From Thamnaconus septentrionalis (lineage: Eukaryota > Chordata > Actinopteri > Tetraodontiformes > Monacanthidae): 64,000 nucleotides of DNA. Of this stretch, positions 35,929 to 61,590 are shown piece after piece (the stretch's first letter is position 1; each line of letters opens with the position of its first letter). Under the pieces are notes generated by a model that saw nothing but the letters and a program-made list of their open reading frames with translations, made no database searches and was not told the origin of the DNA. The position numbers and the translations under genes are program-made. The stretch is taken from contig CM020508.1 of the NCBI GenBank assembly GCA_009823395.1, forward strand, positions 7,108,515 through 7,172,514, in the 5' to 3' direction.

Positions 35929-38900
35929 ATGAAGTTGTTTTGGGCTGTCGGTGCCCTTCTGCTGAGCTGTTGGCGAGCCACTGCATCCACAGGTAAGAAT
36001 TTTTGCGTCAGCCATATTGGGTAAATATGTAATATTAGTTAGACTTTGCCCTCCTCGCGGTCAATAAACACGTCCATTCTCGACCCTGTTCTTTAAGGCG
36101 TACAAATTGTCAACATTTTTTTTTTTTTTGTCACCAGAAAACGTCGTCGTCGAGGCGAGATTCGATGACCTTATCCCGGCGTTGGGAGACTCCAACACGG
36201 CTAACGCTAGCGTGATATCGCAAGAGACATTTCGCTCATTTGCGCTTGGCGATAGCCTCGTCGCAAGGTTTCGTCAGCAAACGGCTGTACCGGTCGACGC
36301 GTTTCACGTCGAATCTGCGGAGAAAGACGAATTTCCATCGCCAAACGCTTTTCTCATCACGTGAGCCCCGATAATTTACAGCATATGGCGCCTGCGTGAC
36401 GTTTGGTGTCGTAGTATCCCCCCCCACCCCCTAAAAAACGGTCCCTGAACGTCACCATGGGGCGGCGGTGCCTTTTCTTCGGGCTCGCAGTTAGGTTAGG
36501 GTGTGTTTTAGAAAAATAATTTTAGGTTTCAGCAACGCTGCCGAAGTCCCTCGCTGAGCAACTGGTTCGCAGCGACAACGCAGTGTGAGAATGAAGCGGT
36601 GCTCTTGTGTTGTTAAACGCCTGTCAGAGTACAGATTTTGTTTCCTCCCCCTCTTCCCGGTGTGTAAGGTCATCACCCATATGCCGGTGACCTTTTTTTC
36701 GCAGAACGAGTGAAGGCTAGAAACGCACACACACGCAGAAAAACAACGTCCAACGTTCCCGGTTTGTTTTTGTGAACCTGCCAAAAGGGATTGGACGGTC
36801 ACTGCTGTGGTTGTCGCCATGTTGCAGGCCGCACCGTGGTCGTCGTCTGTGTACAAGTATTTATTGTATTTTTTAAAAACAAGTGTTTTGATTTTGATGG
36901 AGTTCCCCATAAACAACTGTTTTGCACCCCCACGTTAAGCTGTCACTGTTGACAGCCTAGTTTTAAAGCGGTGCAACTCGGTTAATTCACATCAAATAAG
37001 CAAATATCCAGTTTGTGGTCAGCAACAGACATGATCATTTTTGAGGGGATGAACATGATGGTTTTATCACAGGTATGTCTTAAAAATTTATTTGATCATA
37101 AAGCGTCAAAAGGGCTGTGAAACCTAATCATAAAAGTCTTAGCAGAGTTTTTAAGATGCCGACACAATCGACGAGTTTCCGTGCTGTGCAGAAACACTTG
37201 CCAGTGGTAATGAAGGCAGTCAAGTGGATCAGAGGTAAAATTAGATTTCCCCCGAGTTCCAGCTCTCCTTTTACTCAACATAGGTTTGAAATTAGGTTAC
37301 AAAGCACAAAGCTGAGGGCGTATTAATCATTCAGTGTTCAATCTGAGCCAGTTGGTAAAAGGTGTTGATAGTCATTTTGAAATCGTCCACCATTTTGAGC
37401 CTCCATCATTTAACCTGCTCTTACTGAATGAGAGGGAAATGCTGAAAGCCTGCGGCTGCCTGCTTCTAATGGTGTTACGTGGGATGAGAATTGGACCTAT
37501 TGGACCCTCCTTCCACTGAAGTGTCAAGTTTGAAGTGCTTTCAATTTAAATTTCAAACCACCCTCATGAAAAATATCATTTTTATTCTTTGTGTCAATGC
37601 TTTGGTCGCAGGCGAGACCCTTCTTTTGGAATTGACATTGTATTGTTCTAACCCTCCTGAAAAGCACGGACACTCAATTGTGCTTTGTTTGCTTTGTGTG
37701 AGTGTTGAAAGTGGGCTCCGGATTGCACATTTTAATCTTTTTCATAAGGCTTTGTGCTTTTCTCAAGTTCATACTTGAAGTAAACACAAAGATAGAGCAG
37801 GGGTTTCTTTGACTTTAGTTTTTTCTCTTCAATTTGTTACAAATATCAAACCTCCCACTTGTCAGATTTTCTATGTAGGCTTTTGTCGTCCCCTCACTCC
37901 TGAAGTGGATACAACACGAGGCCATTTTTGTATTGCTCAGACATTACAACTTCTTGTTGAATACTGGGTAAAACGCTGTCAATCATTGCTGCCATCGACT
38001 ACATCCAATTTGGTTTATGTTACGTTTTGTTGTCACTGTACAGTATAGCTACCAATTTATACAGGCCAGTGACCTGGAACGGTCACATAAGTAGATTTGG
38101 GGATTAGATGTGTTTTTCAAGTTTAAGGATTTTGTTCAGAGAATGTGAACAAGCCTCCGAGGTGTTTGGCCAGAAATGTAAGAACAACATTCTCCTTTGA
38201 ACCGCCCAAGTTCATAATCCCCCTGACCACCACTGAGTGGCCAAACAAATACACCTGCTCGGATTTTAATCTGGAAAGTTGACCTACTGAGTCTAACTAA
38301 TCAAAATAAATACACATATGTGATCCGGGCTGTGGCTATATACATATTTTCTTTGCTACGATTTTTTTCCTTTGGCTATAATAACATATTTTCTTAATAA
38401 TCTACATTAACACAATTTTATTATCCAATCATTCTCCAGTATGGAGCTGTGTGGCTTTATTTTGTGCTCCCTGATCAGCTTTGTTCATCTCTGTTGTCTT
38501 TATGTTGCTTTTACATCACATGCCTTGGTTTTATCTGGACGGGTCAGAGTACCAGAAAGGGTTCAAACATTTTCCGTGACATTTTTGTGAGAATGTTGCT
38601 CTGACCCATGCCCTTTTTCTCTGTGCCCACTTGTCACATTTACATTTCATTTCTCTTTTTGTTTTAAATTAACTTTCTGTTTCTTTGTCTTTCTGTTTGC
38701 TTGCCTTTCTTCCATCTCAAACTGTCATCGTCACTGAAATCACCCCGGCTCGCTTTAAACCCACCACTCTAAACGACTCTCTGCTTTGCCGGGGCCGACC
38801 GTGCTCGGCGCCCAGCGGGGTTCATCAAGTCCCCCTTGTCTCAGATGAAGCTAGAAGGTGACAGCGCACAGCTGCACTGCGAGGTGATAGGAAACCCCGT

Positions 38901-41900
38901 CCCCGAGGTGCAGTGGTGGTTCGTAGAGGGCGAGGAGCCCGACGAGACCTTCACGCAGCTCTTTGACGGGGCCCGGGACGACCGCGTGCTAATAAACGCC
39001 ACCTACTCAACCCACGCCACTAGCACCATTCACCTCTCTGGCCTCAGCCTCAATGACTCGGGCATGTACGAGTGCCGCGCTTCCAACGACCCCGACCGCA
39101 ATGCGCTGAAGAAGACGCCCAAAATCAAGTGGATCCGCTCGCAGGCAAACGTTATTGTGATTGAAAGTGAGTGGTAGATGAAGCATGAGGGGATGCGGCT
39201 TGGCTGTCATCTCCTCATTAGTGAAGCCCTGGACATTCAGCTCCTGTTACATTTGGCTCCCATGCTTTTCCGGTCCAGTACCATCCTCCTCCTCCTCCTC
39301 TTCCTCCCGGCCCCTCCCAGTATACCCAGTCCCCCGCCCTGTCCCCTCCTCAGAGGTTATCCCGTAGTCCAACACAAACCTGGTCAAGAAGCGTAGCTGA
39401 GCTGCCGCCTCATCCTTTATTTCCCCGATCCACTATGTTGTCTCTTTCATCTGATACCTCTGCCATACGTACACAGAACCATGGTTCTCCTGCATAATAC
39501 TGGTCATAAGGCTGGAAATGGCAAAATGGCAATCAGTGATACACATTGTTTTTAAAGTAAAGGGGGTGTCAGATTTTACTGCTTTTTGGTAGATTCCCTT
39601 TTTATACTAACATTGGTTAACCCCCCCCATCTATTAATGCTTGCAAAACAGTCCTGTTGCTCACTGAATGGTAGTAACAGAAGATGGCAACTTGATTTTG
39701 AAATAGAATTTATTTATTTTTTGCCATGGGGCATTTCTCTGCCTAATGGTCCAGTATTATTTGCGATGCTTTGAAGAGTCACCGTTACTGATTGAGGCCA
39801 CAAAGTTTATCTCTGACTGATTCATTGGTCATGGAATTGGCAGTAATATTCTATATATCCCAATATTTTTGATTTCCCTTTTGTTGCTTCTTCTGCATGC
39901 AATTCTGAAAAACATCTTCCCTCCCTCGTGACCTTGTTTTAGTGTCTACTAGCTTTCCAGTCCACCTACTGCTGTGCCCTCCTCCGCTCCACCTGGTGTG
40001 TGACAGATCTCATTTCAGAGAGCTGTCTTGCACCTTTCCTTGGTGCTTTTGTTAGAATTTATGTTTGTGTTGAAACATATTAAATCTTTGAATTTGTCTG
40101 AACATTCATCACTTTACCAAAGCTATTATGAAAACCAAAATGACCTTCTAATAATGCATCCTCTTGTAATGACAATAGCATGATCATAATTATTAAACGC
40201 TTCCCTTTTTTTGACTTTGTATTTTGTACCTCAGAGACATTTTTCCATTTTCTGGAACCACTTCACGTGGAAGTAATGACCAAGTGATAATGAGAAATTT
40301 CAGTCTTAAATCTTTCAGATTGTTCCAAGTCTGCAAACGCATAATTTTCCACGCTGACACCTCCCTCACTTCCAGCCTCCATTTGACACACAGGAAATTC
40401 ACCTGTCCCCTGTCTTGTTTATCTGAAGGTCCCACCATCGTGGCTGATCCTCAGGAGGTCGTCAACCAGACCTCTGCTCTCCTCAGCTGCAACTTGACCG
40501 ACTCCGCCCTTCCCATCAAGGGCTCCCACTGGACGCACAATGGCAAAACCATTGAAAGTTCCAACTCTGACACGCCTTCCCCCTTCATAACCCTGCGGTG
40601 AGTAGCTGCAGCCCACTCAGTAACTCAACAATAATAATGATAATAATAATAATACAATTTTATATAAATAAACAAGTATTCTTTCAGTCTGAACTATAGA
40701 AAAAAGAGCAAGTTTAACTTGCATACTATTTTTTATCTTGGATGACTGAAATGTGCAAATTCTGTCGCAGGCTTGCTAATAATCCAATCCATATTTCAAA
40801 AACAAAAACATGAAATTTATGTCAAGTATGAACAAACCCAAAGCAGAATCAGGACACATGAAATTGGATCTGGTCAGACTGGATTCTAGCCTCCTTCAAA
40901 TTTAGAAATGACTCAAATACCTGCCAGTGCATCGTTGGTCTCAGCAGACAGGTCACATGGTCTCTGCCACCGTGAGTCATAAATCATTAAAAATTCAAAC
41001 GATATTCTGTGCGTTCCTGAAACACAGCATCTTCCATTGTGATTGTGTTCTTGTGTCAGTTGCACAATGTTCTTTTGCTCTTGTTCACCAGTGACCTGCG
41101 AGCCACATGCGGGTTGTTTGCCCTGTAAGCAAAGAGGGCAAACTAAGAGGGCCGATATGGTCGGAGGTATGAAAAAAATCCGAGTTGGGCACTCAGACCT
41201 GTCGTGTGAGCGCAGCCTCACTCCACTGTGAGGGCCACCATTCAGGCGGTTACTGCCCCTGATTAGCGGTGAGATGGACCGTGCACTCTCGCAGCTTTGC
41301 CTGCGATGTTGGCAGCAGGAGAAAGCGCCACCGGCAGTGTGCTGACTAGCTCTGACCTCAATTCCCCATTAGAGAGCAGGCAGGGCTCTGTGGCACTGGA
41401 GCACCAAACAATAGCAGGATTGGTGATTACTGGGGAATAAATTTGAAATATTCATTCAGCGAGCACGCAGCCTTATTTCTTTACTCTGAGCATGAACAGG
41501 GTTGTGTTGTGAATTTACAACTGGGCTCAGTGGAAAAACTGGTCCTTGTTGTGGTTTCATTAGGAACTGGTAGAGGTCACATGCCCGATGCCTGAAGTCG
41601 GTCGATATGATCTCTTTTGCAAGAAGGTTTTTGCCCTCATCCCTCGTCTTGTTGTTTTTCTGTTCTGCAGTTTGGAGAAGATCGGCCACAACTCCGGCGG
41701 GAAGTACGAGTGTGTGTTCCTCACCGAGCCAGAGGTGAAAGAGACCATTGAAGTCAAAAGTGAGTTGACAAACTCTTTGAAGCACAGCTGCTTGATATGC
41801 TATCTTTCAAGTCTACTGTTGTTGACAGTGGGGATTTAGCCGAAAGAATGTAGTGTAGGAACAGCGCTCAGTGATCTAAGGTTCAACATCCAAACAACAT

Positions 41901-42218
41901 TGTAACAGATTGCTGGGGTGGTTAATCATTGGACCCAGTAAAACCGCTGTGATGTAATCGGACAAGGACGCGAGACTTCTCAGATATCCCAACTTTCTTG
42001 ATGTCATAAAAACAGACAAGGCTGTCTCCTGCCGTCCTTCCGGACCTCATTGCTTCTCCTTTCTCCCTGCTGCAGCGCTGCCTCACGTCGCCGCCTACAA
42101 GCACTCTGAGCACGGCAATGAGAAGGACAAAGCCGTGATGGTCTGCATCAGCCACAGCTATCCTCTGCCGACTGAGTGGACCTGGGTCAAGGAGGTGGAC
42201 GGCTCCCAGACGGTATAG

Positions 42219-42251
<33 letters not shown>

Positions 42252-45141
42252 TGGTCGGTCGGTCTGTATACACACAAAAAATAGGGATTTAAACATTAAC
42301 CTCATCATGCCACACGGGGGCAGATTTACACTGGTTTTATTCCAGTTTGCTTCCAGTGCTAATGGAGTTAATGCAGATTTAAACAGTCGGATATCCTTGA
42401 AATGTCACAGGATTCATGCATGTCGCATCACAACAGTGCCTGAAGTTAATTACAGGTTTGCTATACTTGCTCTAATTGTGTTTTGTGTTAAACATTGTTC
42501 CAGTATCAAAATGTTCACCCAGTGAACAGGAGTGCTGTGGTGGAAGTATGAGAGAATACCAAGTAATACTTGCCACAGAACTGATTTAGTCACTCAGACT
42601 TTGGGTGTGGCGAGTGTGTGGTCATGTCAATTGTTTTGTGTCTGATTTTTTTCCCCCTCCTTTTTAACCCAATCCCTTTTAGCCCATCATCAACGGCACA
42701 AGTGACAAGTATGAGATCAAGAGCACCCCCGAGAAGACCACCTTGACCATCGACGACCTGAACATGGAGACGGACATCGGAGACTACGTCTGCTCTGGCA
42801 CCAACGACCTCGGCAGCGCCAACGACAAGATCTACCTGCGCGTCCGCAGCCGCCTGGCCGCCCTCTGGCCCTTCCTGGGCATCGTGGCCGAGGTCATCGT
42901 CCTGGTGACCATCATCTTCATCTACGAGAAGAGGAGAAAGCCCGATGAGATCAATGACGGTACGCTCGGCACCACGCCCCCATCACGGCACGTCACATCA
43001 GCGCCTAGGCTGACTGGCTGGCTGACTGACTGACGTTAATGCTGCGCGGTCATAAATGAGCTAAAGGCAGTTGTGTTGGCGGCTTAACCGATGATTTCAG
43101 TGATCATTTCATCGCCAGTATCAGTGATAATGGGTTCCTTCAATGGGGTTTGTTTGTAGCCTAAAAAGTCTACTAAAACCCTGGTTCCTTGGTGCTACAG
43201 CTATATATTATTATAGCTATATTACTATTATGCATTCAAAATGTAGGTGTCAGTTTTTTGTGTTTTTGCTTTTGCTGCTGCAGGATTTTTCCGTTAAGAT
43301 CCTTCTTTGTTCTTTTCTGTATATCTTGCAATGTTTTAAAAACAGAGCCTTCACCGAATCTGCATCTTAATGTTTCTAAAACAGTCCAAGTGTTGACGAT
43401 CTAAGTTCTTATCTCGACAGCAGATTTGATGAATTGATTGATATTTCTACCTCACGTGGCTGCCCGTCGATGCCCGATCGGGTTGGGCATCATGTTTTTG
43501 GCTGCAGCTAGTCTGCGGTGGCCGTTCCGCACGATGCCTCTGCGATTCCTACACGCTGGAGGTGCAGCCGCATATTTCAGAAATATTTACTGCACCAAGG
43601 CATCTTCACTTTTCAAGAATAAAAGAACGGGCAAGGAAAGCAGCTACAGCAGTAGGCCGTTCTGCCAGTTAACCAAATAAAACTGTCACTTCAGACTTGA
43701 GACCATAAGTTACTGATGAAAATGAAATGATTTTATTTTCCTTTTTGCAATAAGGTCATCAGTGACTTGCATCTGAAATGCTCCCTGCGCAATAGGAAGC
43801 GGGTTTGGTGGAGTCTTAGTCACTCTGCTTCTCTTCTATTTTCTTATCAGTGGAACAAGCGAGGTGTCGGTGTTGAGCTCTCTGTTCAGTTGCTGTGTTT
43901 GTGGAAACTCTTATTGTTATTATTTCCATGTTTACTTCTCTGTTCGCTGCTGATTTTGCATTTTGGTAAGTGAACAAATACTGCATGTCGGACTGAAGTG
44001 GTTGAGCTGCGATGACCGGCGTGGACAAAAAGCTATGGGAGTCTGAATGAGTCGCTTTCATAGTCGCCACTTCTCCGAGGGGGAACGCGCTCAGACGGGT
44101 TGCCACTCTTTCACTGGCCCTGTGATCACAGCAAAGCTTGTCAACCATCGCCATCTCCTCATTGGTCCCTTTGTTTCTAACACACGCTGAGTTTGAGCCA
44201 ATGAAAGAGTCCAATGAGACGCGACTTGAGCCGGCGGACAACGTCGAGTTTTGCCTTGAGGCCGTTTGAGGTTTAACGGTCGAGATTGCAGCATTCTGCC
44301 TTCTGCATGCCTTCTGCATCTTGTACTTTTTGCATGATTTAAGTGAACTGGGAGAAAAAAAAGAGAAAGAATTGAAAGGCAGCCCCGCAAAGGCCAGTTG
44401 CGCCATTTACATTTGTGTCATTGTCATGTGTCAGCAACACCCTTCGCTGCCCTACGCTGTCAATACGTGCCCCTGCTCTGGTGTAAGTAGCACCACTGTA
44501 GCCAGCAGGCGGCGCCAGTTCAAAGGCGTTCCGTGTTGTTTCTTACTACAGCCACCACAGTGCTCCTTTGCTGTTCCTCTGCTTGTTTTTTTTTTGTTTG
44601 TTTTTTTGCATGAGACTCTGGACGGTTGGAACAAACCAAATGAAAAGCACCTGTCATTTTTTTTAAGACCTTTCATTTATTGAGATTCAGCTTGAGGTCA
44701 TCGGTAACGTGTCTTTTTTCCTAGGTCTGCAGTGCATTGCATCTCAGAATATTGGTTTATGATGCATCGTCAGTATTGCGATAGACAGGCATGCTGCAGT
44801 CCATGTTAAAGTTGCCCATAATCTCATTGTTCACACGTGCTCTAACATTAAGGCCAGGTTTAGCATGTAATGTTTGCATCCATTCAGAGCTGTGTGTTGG
44901 ACTCTGCTAACTTTGTGCCTCTCTCTTATTTTGATCACACCACTGACCAGATGACGACTCAGGAGCTGCTCCTCTGTGAGTATCTGGCAGCCGCAGATCA
45001 CTGTCGACATGTGTTCATTTCTCTCTTTTTTTCCTTACACCAAATTAACATTCCCTTCTCAATGTCTTATTTGTTTTCAGGAAGAGCAATTCTAATGCAA
45101 ATCACAAAGACAAGAATGTGAGGCAAAGGAATTCAAACTAG
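35929..45141 (+). CDS. bsg: Basigin (CD147), three-Ig form, complete, 8 exons
   Basis: Single-pass Ig-superfamily glycoprotein. It escorts monocarboxylate transporters to the plasma membrane; the three-Ig form is the retinal type in mammals. Exons: 35929-35992, 38816-39166, 40429-40597, 41671-41759, 42076-42212, 42683-42959, 44951-44975, 45081-45141. Total 390 residues (human long form 385). Residues 1-21 are a signal peptide. Exon 2 is Ig0 (22-138; [29 protein letters not shown]). Exons 3-4 are Ig1 (LLSCNLTD...KYECVFL). Exons 5-6 are Ig2 (MVCISHS...DYVCSGT). The transmembrane helix is about 328-350, with the family's buried Glu at 340 (IVAEVIVLV), then YEKRRKPDE. The tail has DDDSGAAPL and [11 protein letters not shown]. 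Sequons: NAT, NQT, NLT, NGT. Exon 2 begins and ends in phase 1, so skipping it yields the two-Ig form in frame. Neuroplastin and embigin are excluded by the tail and synteny. Confidence 0.96.
36138..36364 (+). other. Unexplained open exon candidate in bsg intron 1
   Basis: A poly-T tract and TCACCAG acceptor precede 36138. A CAC|GTGAGC donor follows 36360. The 223 bases between are open in the one frame that continues from bsg exon 1 (phase 1), encoding 75 residues from [11 protein letters not shown] to SPNAFLIT. If not spliced out, a TGA comes immediately (36362-36364). There is one NAS sequon and no Cys, so it is not an Ig domain. Base composition is CpG-rich like the adjacent promoter. The exit phase (2) does not fit bsg exons 2 or 3 but does fit exon 4 and exon 8. 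I recognise no homologue. It could be an alternative or terminal exon, part of another gene, or chance. Confidence 0.35.
42220..42252. repeat. (CTGT)n microsatellite next to a bsg donor
   Basis: Eight CTGT units start 7 bases after the donor of bsg exon 5 (GTATAG at 42213). Confidence 0.95.
42960..44950 (+). other. bsg: bsg intron 6
   Basis: A 2.0-kb intron before the 25-base micro-exon 7. It holds an intronic AATAAA near 43675, a forward CTCF-like core CCAGCAGGCGGCGC at 44502-44515, and no coding sequence I can support. Confidence 0.8.
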
Positions 45142-46830
45142 ACGCTGATGGAGGTATGACACTCCCGCAGTCAAGCCCGAATCAAATGTCCAGTCTTTAC
45201 AGCATTCTTTAAAGGCCCAGTTTGTAAGGTTATTAACCTCTAGTGGTAAGAAAGCGTATTGCAAAACAAATTAGAACATTTTATCACATTTAGTGCTATG
45301 CCCAAGTACGCTCATTATCCATCCTGCGGAAAGATGCTCCTCTTTTTGTGACTTTGTTTTGTTTATATATGTATATTTACTGTATATATCTTTATTGTTG
45401 GTTAGAAAATGCCTAAAACAACTTAAAGCTAAATTGTAAAGGTATCTACAAAAAAGTGCCATTATCCGATTAGTCGTTTAAATAATCGGCAGATTAATTG
45501 ATTATGAAAGTAATTTTCAGTTTCAGCCCTATTATACATGTCTGCATGTTCACATTTGGCCTTTAAAAGGAATTGTAAAATAAACCACATGACTTCATAG
45601 TTAACTCCCCCCCCCTTCTTTTTCCAGACAGACAGCCAGATGTCAGTGGAGGATCCAGCTGTTGTGTTGCACACCATACTGTGCGCCCTGCAATTTTAAG
45701 TACCTTTATTTTTGTGCTTGGGTGTTAATGAAGACGATTCATTTCCTGTCCCCCTCCTCTCTTCTTTCTCCCTCCATCCTGTGCAGCCAAAGCACATAGT
45801 GTGAAATAATTTTCTGCTTGAGGCCATGTGGCAAACTACTGCATGAGTTTAAATGCTGTTAATAGAGGAAAAAAAAAAGTGTGTTCATTGTAAAATCATA
45901 GAAAGTTCATGTGAGGAATGCGTAGTTTGTGGTTCTTTGCTTTATTTTGACACTTTCCCACACTGACCTCGAACCCTTGCGGTCGGTGGAATGGTTCACT
46001 TGTACCGCACAAGTTGTGTTTGGAGGATCGGAAACACCACTGGTCCCGATAAATCACTGCCATTCTTTTCTAGCATTGACTGGAGCACACTCCTTTGAAA
46101 ATCCCACACACCTGATCTGTCCCGACAACACTATGAACCTCCCTTAGCAGAGTTTTATACTTTGCCTTAACAAGCAGCGTTTTATTTGCTTTTTTTTTTC
46201 TTTTGCATTTCATCTGTTACAGGCTTTAACAGTGACGCTTAAAATTAGACGCAGAGATGACTTGTGAATCAGTGTCTGCTAGATTTTGTTGCCGCAAGAA
46301 ATTAGCATTATATTCACGCTTTGCTTTTCTTTCCTTTTTTTTTTAAACAAAAATTTGAAGTCAAGATTGTAAGTTGCCGCGTGTGTTTTTCCTGTCACAT
46401 ACGATCCGTCTGTATTTTATTGAGGACCAAGTGCAATAGATTGAACATCTGTTGCTTCTGTCGAACGCAGCCTTCAATGAGACGGACTGACGCTTCAGTC
46501 TAATCAAGCACATAATCCTACTGATCTAATACAGCCACTGAAGGTTTCCTTCTCACTCCGTGTCATCAGAGATGCGTTTGTGTGCGATTGTTGAAACTGT
46601 CACTTGTTCCCTCTGTACTGTGTTGATGATTCAGAAGCCATATGTTCCATTTAGGCTGAGTAGTGTTGTGATTGGATGTTATAATTTCAGAGTTACCCAA
46701 ATTGAAAAAAAAAAAAAAAAGAATAAGCCAGAATTCTGTACGTTGTTGTACTATCATTCAAAAAAATAATTGAAGACAAATTTGATGTACAACTTGACAA
46801 ACTAAATAAATGTATTGGATTTTATGTATC
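45142..46830 (+). other. bsg: bsg 3' UTR (approximate)
   Basis: AT-rich and non-coding after the TAG. An AATAAA at 46805-46810 would end a UTR of about 1.7 kb. The A-run at 46704-46720 lies just upstream of it. Confidence 0.5.
46805..46810 (+). terminator. bsg: Likely bsg poly(A) signal
   Basis: Canonical AATAAA, followed by T/G-rich sequence within 40 bases. Confidence 0.5.
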
Positions 46831-48190
46831 TGTCTGCACTTGTCATTTATTTACACGACTAAATGAGTGTGACTTTGAATGAAGTACCTTTTCGTACAGT
46901 TTTGACAGAGCTGGGTTTTAACTGGCATGCACAAAACGGAAATGAGGTGGAGTTAAAAGTTGAGCCTCACCAGTGGCAAAACCTTTTCCAGTGTAGCTCA
47001 TCAACTTTAACCTACAGCAAGTCACATACTTAGAAGTCAGAGCCTGCTTTTCAAAGACGCACATTACATGCAACGTTATTATTCAACTTTGAAGACTTAA
47101 AGAGAAAACAATTACTATGTTCACCACCGTATATATGTGTGTGCGCATGTGTGTCAAGTTTAGTGTATGCAAATCCTTTTAATCCCTCCCTTTGAAAGCG
47201 CTGCAACTCTCCCCATCCTGCCACTACGTCAACAAAGACTCGTGCACGGCTTTGCACCCGACATGAACACAAACACAAAATTGTAATCCACAGGAAAGCA
47301 AAACAATGCAGAGCAAATGTGGGACAAGCATCACCTTGCTCGCAGTAATCTGTGATACAGTGACGCTCCTGCCGAGTCCGTGTCTGCTCAGTGGAGACTG
47401 CGGTCACGCCAGCTACGCTTCGGAAAGGCCCAGTCGCGCCATCTACACTGTAAAATTGAGTGCGCGTTTAAAACACCTCTTACGGTAAAGCGTACGAGTT
47501 GTTTTTTTTTTTGTTTTTTTTTAATAAAAAAAGCGCTTTCTGCAAACTCCACCTGATTATTGTTCTACATGTCCTCAACTACCTCTGAGATGATTTTCAA
47601 CTTGATTCACTGTAGCATTTTCTGATAATCTGATGCTGAAGCTATACACCGCATACAGTACAAAACCTGCTTTTATAGGAAGATTCAAATATTCATTAAA
47701 ATTTTGGGGTTCTGGTTTTTCTGAAGTTCTGACATGATTGCGACGAAGCTCTTGCATGCAGTGCACGTATATGTCCACAAAGCGTCACTATTTACCCACG
47801 ATGAGGTACTAGCGGACGTATTGAGCGCCGTGGGGCGGACCAGCAACAGGCGGGGAGCTCATGTCCAAGTTTCGGTGTGGTTTTGGAGCTTCTACTGATT
47901 ACCTGACCAGACTGTGTTGGACAAGTGTCGTGTTTCATCCGGGTATGACACGCTGAATCAGCGTAACGTAATAAAAGTTTTTTTCTTTCTTTCTAATGGC
48001 CTAATGAAGATCACCTGGGCCCCTCTCGTAAACATACTACCAAACAAAAAACATAATGCAGTGTTTGAATACAATATGGAAAAATAAATAAATAATGGGA
48101 ACGTGATAACGCACGTGTTGTGTTGTGGTTGATTATTGGGTGTGTCCCGCTTTGTTCACTGCCTGCGTGGCCTGCCTAGTTTCAGAGGCA
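46831..48190. other. bsg-hcn2 intergenic spacer, no gene seen
   Basis: Unique sequence with T-runs near 47500-47520. The short open frames resemble nothing known. Confidence 0.6.
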
Positions 48191-48196
48191 CAGGTG

Positions 48197-48227
<31 letters not shown>

Positions 48228-48232
48228 CACAC
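48197..48232. repeat. (CA)n microsatellite upstream of hcn2
   Basis: A CA tract with one GC interruption, 220 bases before the hcn2 ATG and at the edge of its CpG-rich first exon. Confidence 0.95.
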
Positions 48233-48452
48233 GAGATCCAGTGTGCAGCCATAGAAACGGCACCGGAGCGCGCGCTGCGTTACACACCCTTAAGTGGCGC
48301 GTGGACGGAAAGCAGAGCAGCGACGCTCCAACTCCAAAAGTCCGTCCTTCCTCCGCGCCGCTTCCGCCGCCACTTCCGCCCAACTCTCGCCGCCTCAGAG
48401 CCGGGGTAGAGGTCGGGGAGCGTGCCGCCCCTCGGTCTGCCTCTCGGCCGCG

Positions 48453-61154
<12,702 letters not shown>

Positions 61155-61409
61155 TGACCAATGTCCGCTGGCGACGTCTCACATTTGGGGTGAGCAAATG
61201 AAGCTAATTTTTTTGCGGGGATGTTTTGTGTTAATATATGTTGATTTATGACTTGATTTATGTCTGAGGAGGTCTTGGTTGCCCCCCAGTGCCTGGTTGC
61301 AGTATTGGGTTAGTGCTAGGGTTATGATATACCCACTTTCAGACCTCCTGCAAAAGGACCTTCCAATGTTTCTAGCACCGTCGACACCTTGCTGGGGGTG
61401 CTGCCACTA

Positions 61410-61590
61410 ACCTGGAAGAGATATCAGTTCCCTTTGTGACATCACAAAAGGACGATTTTCAGAACTTTCCACAAAGCAGAGCAAGCAAAAGATGAAAAGG
61501 ATGGACTTCTCTCATTTTTGGGAGCCAACTGACGGGTTAGGAACTCTTGTTTTTTACAATAGTATGGAACCAGTTCAAAATATGTTGTGA
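61410..61590 (+). repeat. Dispersed palindrome-containing repeat, copy D
   Basis: Has CCCTTTGTGACATCACAAAAGG, 'aaagcagagcaagcaaaag', 'ggatggacttctctcatttt', and GACGGGTTAGGAACTC, in the family order. It lies in hcn2 intron 4, 265 bases after exon 4. Confidence 0.75.

Noticed and set aside
38442..38540. Hydrophobic frame beginning [18 protein letters not shown] as an alternative bsg signal exon
   Set aside because: No phase-1 donor at a suitable place, AT-rich non-promoter context, and the CpG-island exon at 35929 already provides a fitting signal peptide.
43810..44406. 196-residue minus-strand frame within bsg intron 6
   Set aside because: No family resemblance, no splice partners, and it overlaps a frame of similar length on the same strand, so chance is likelier.
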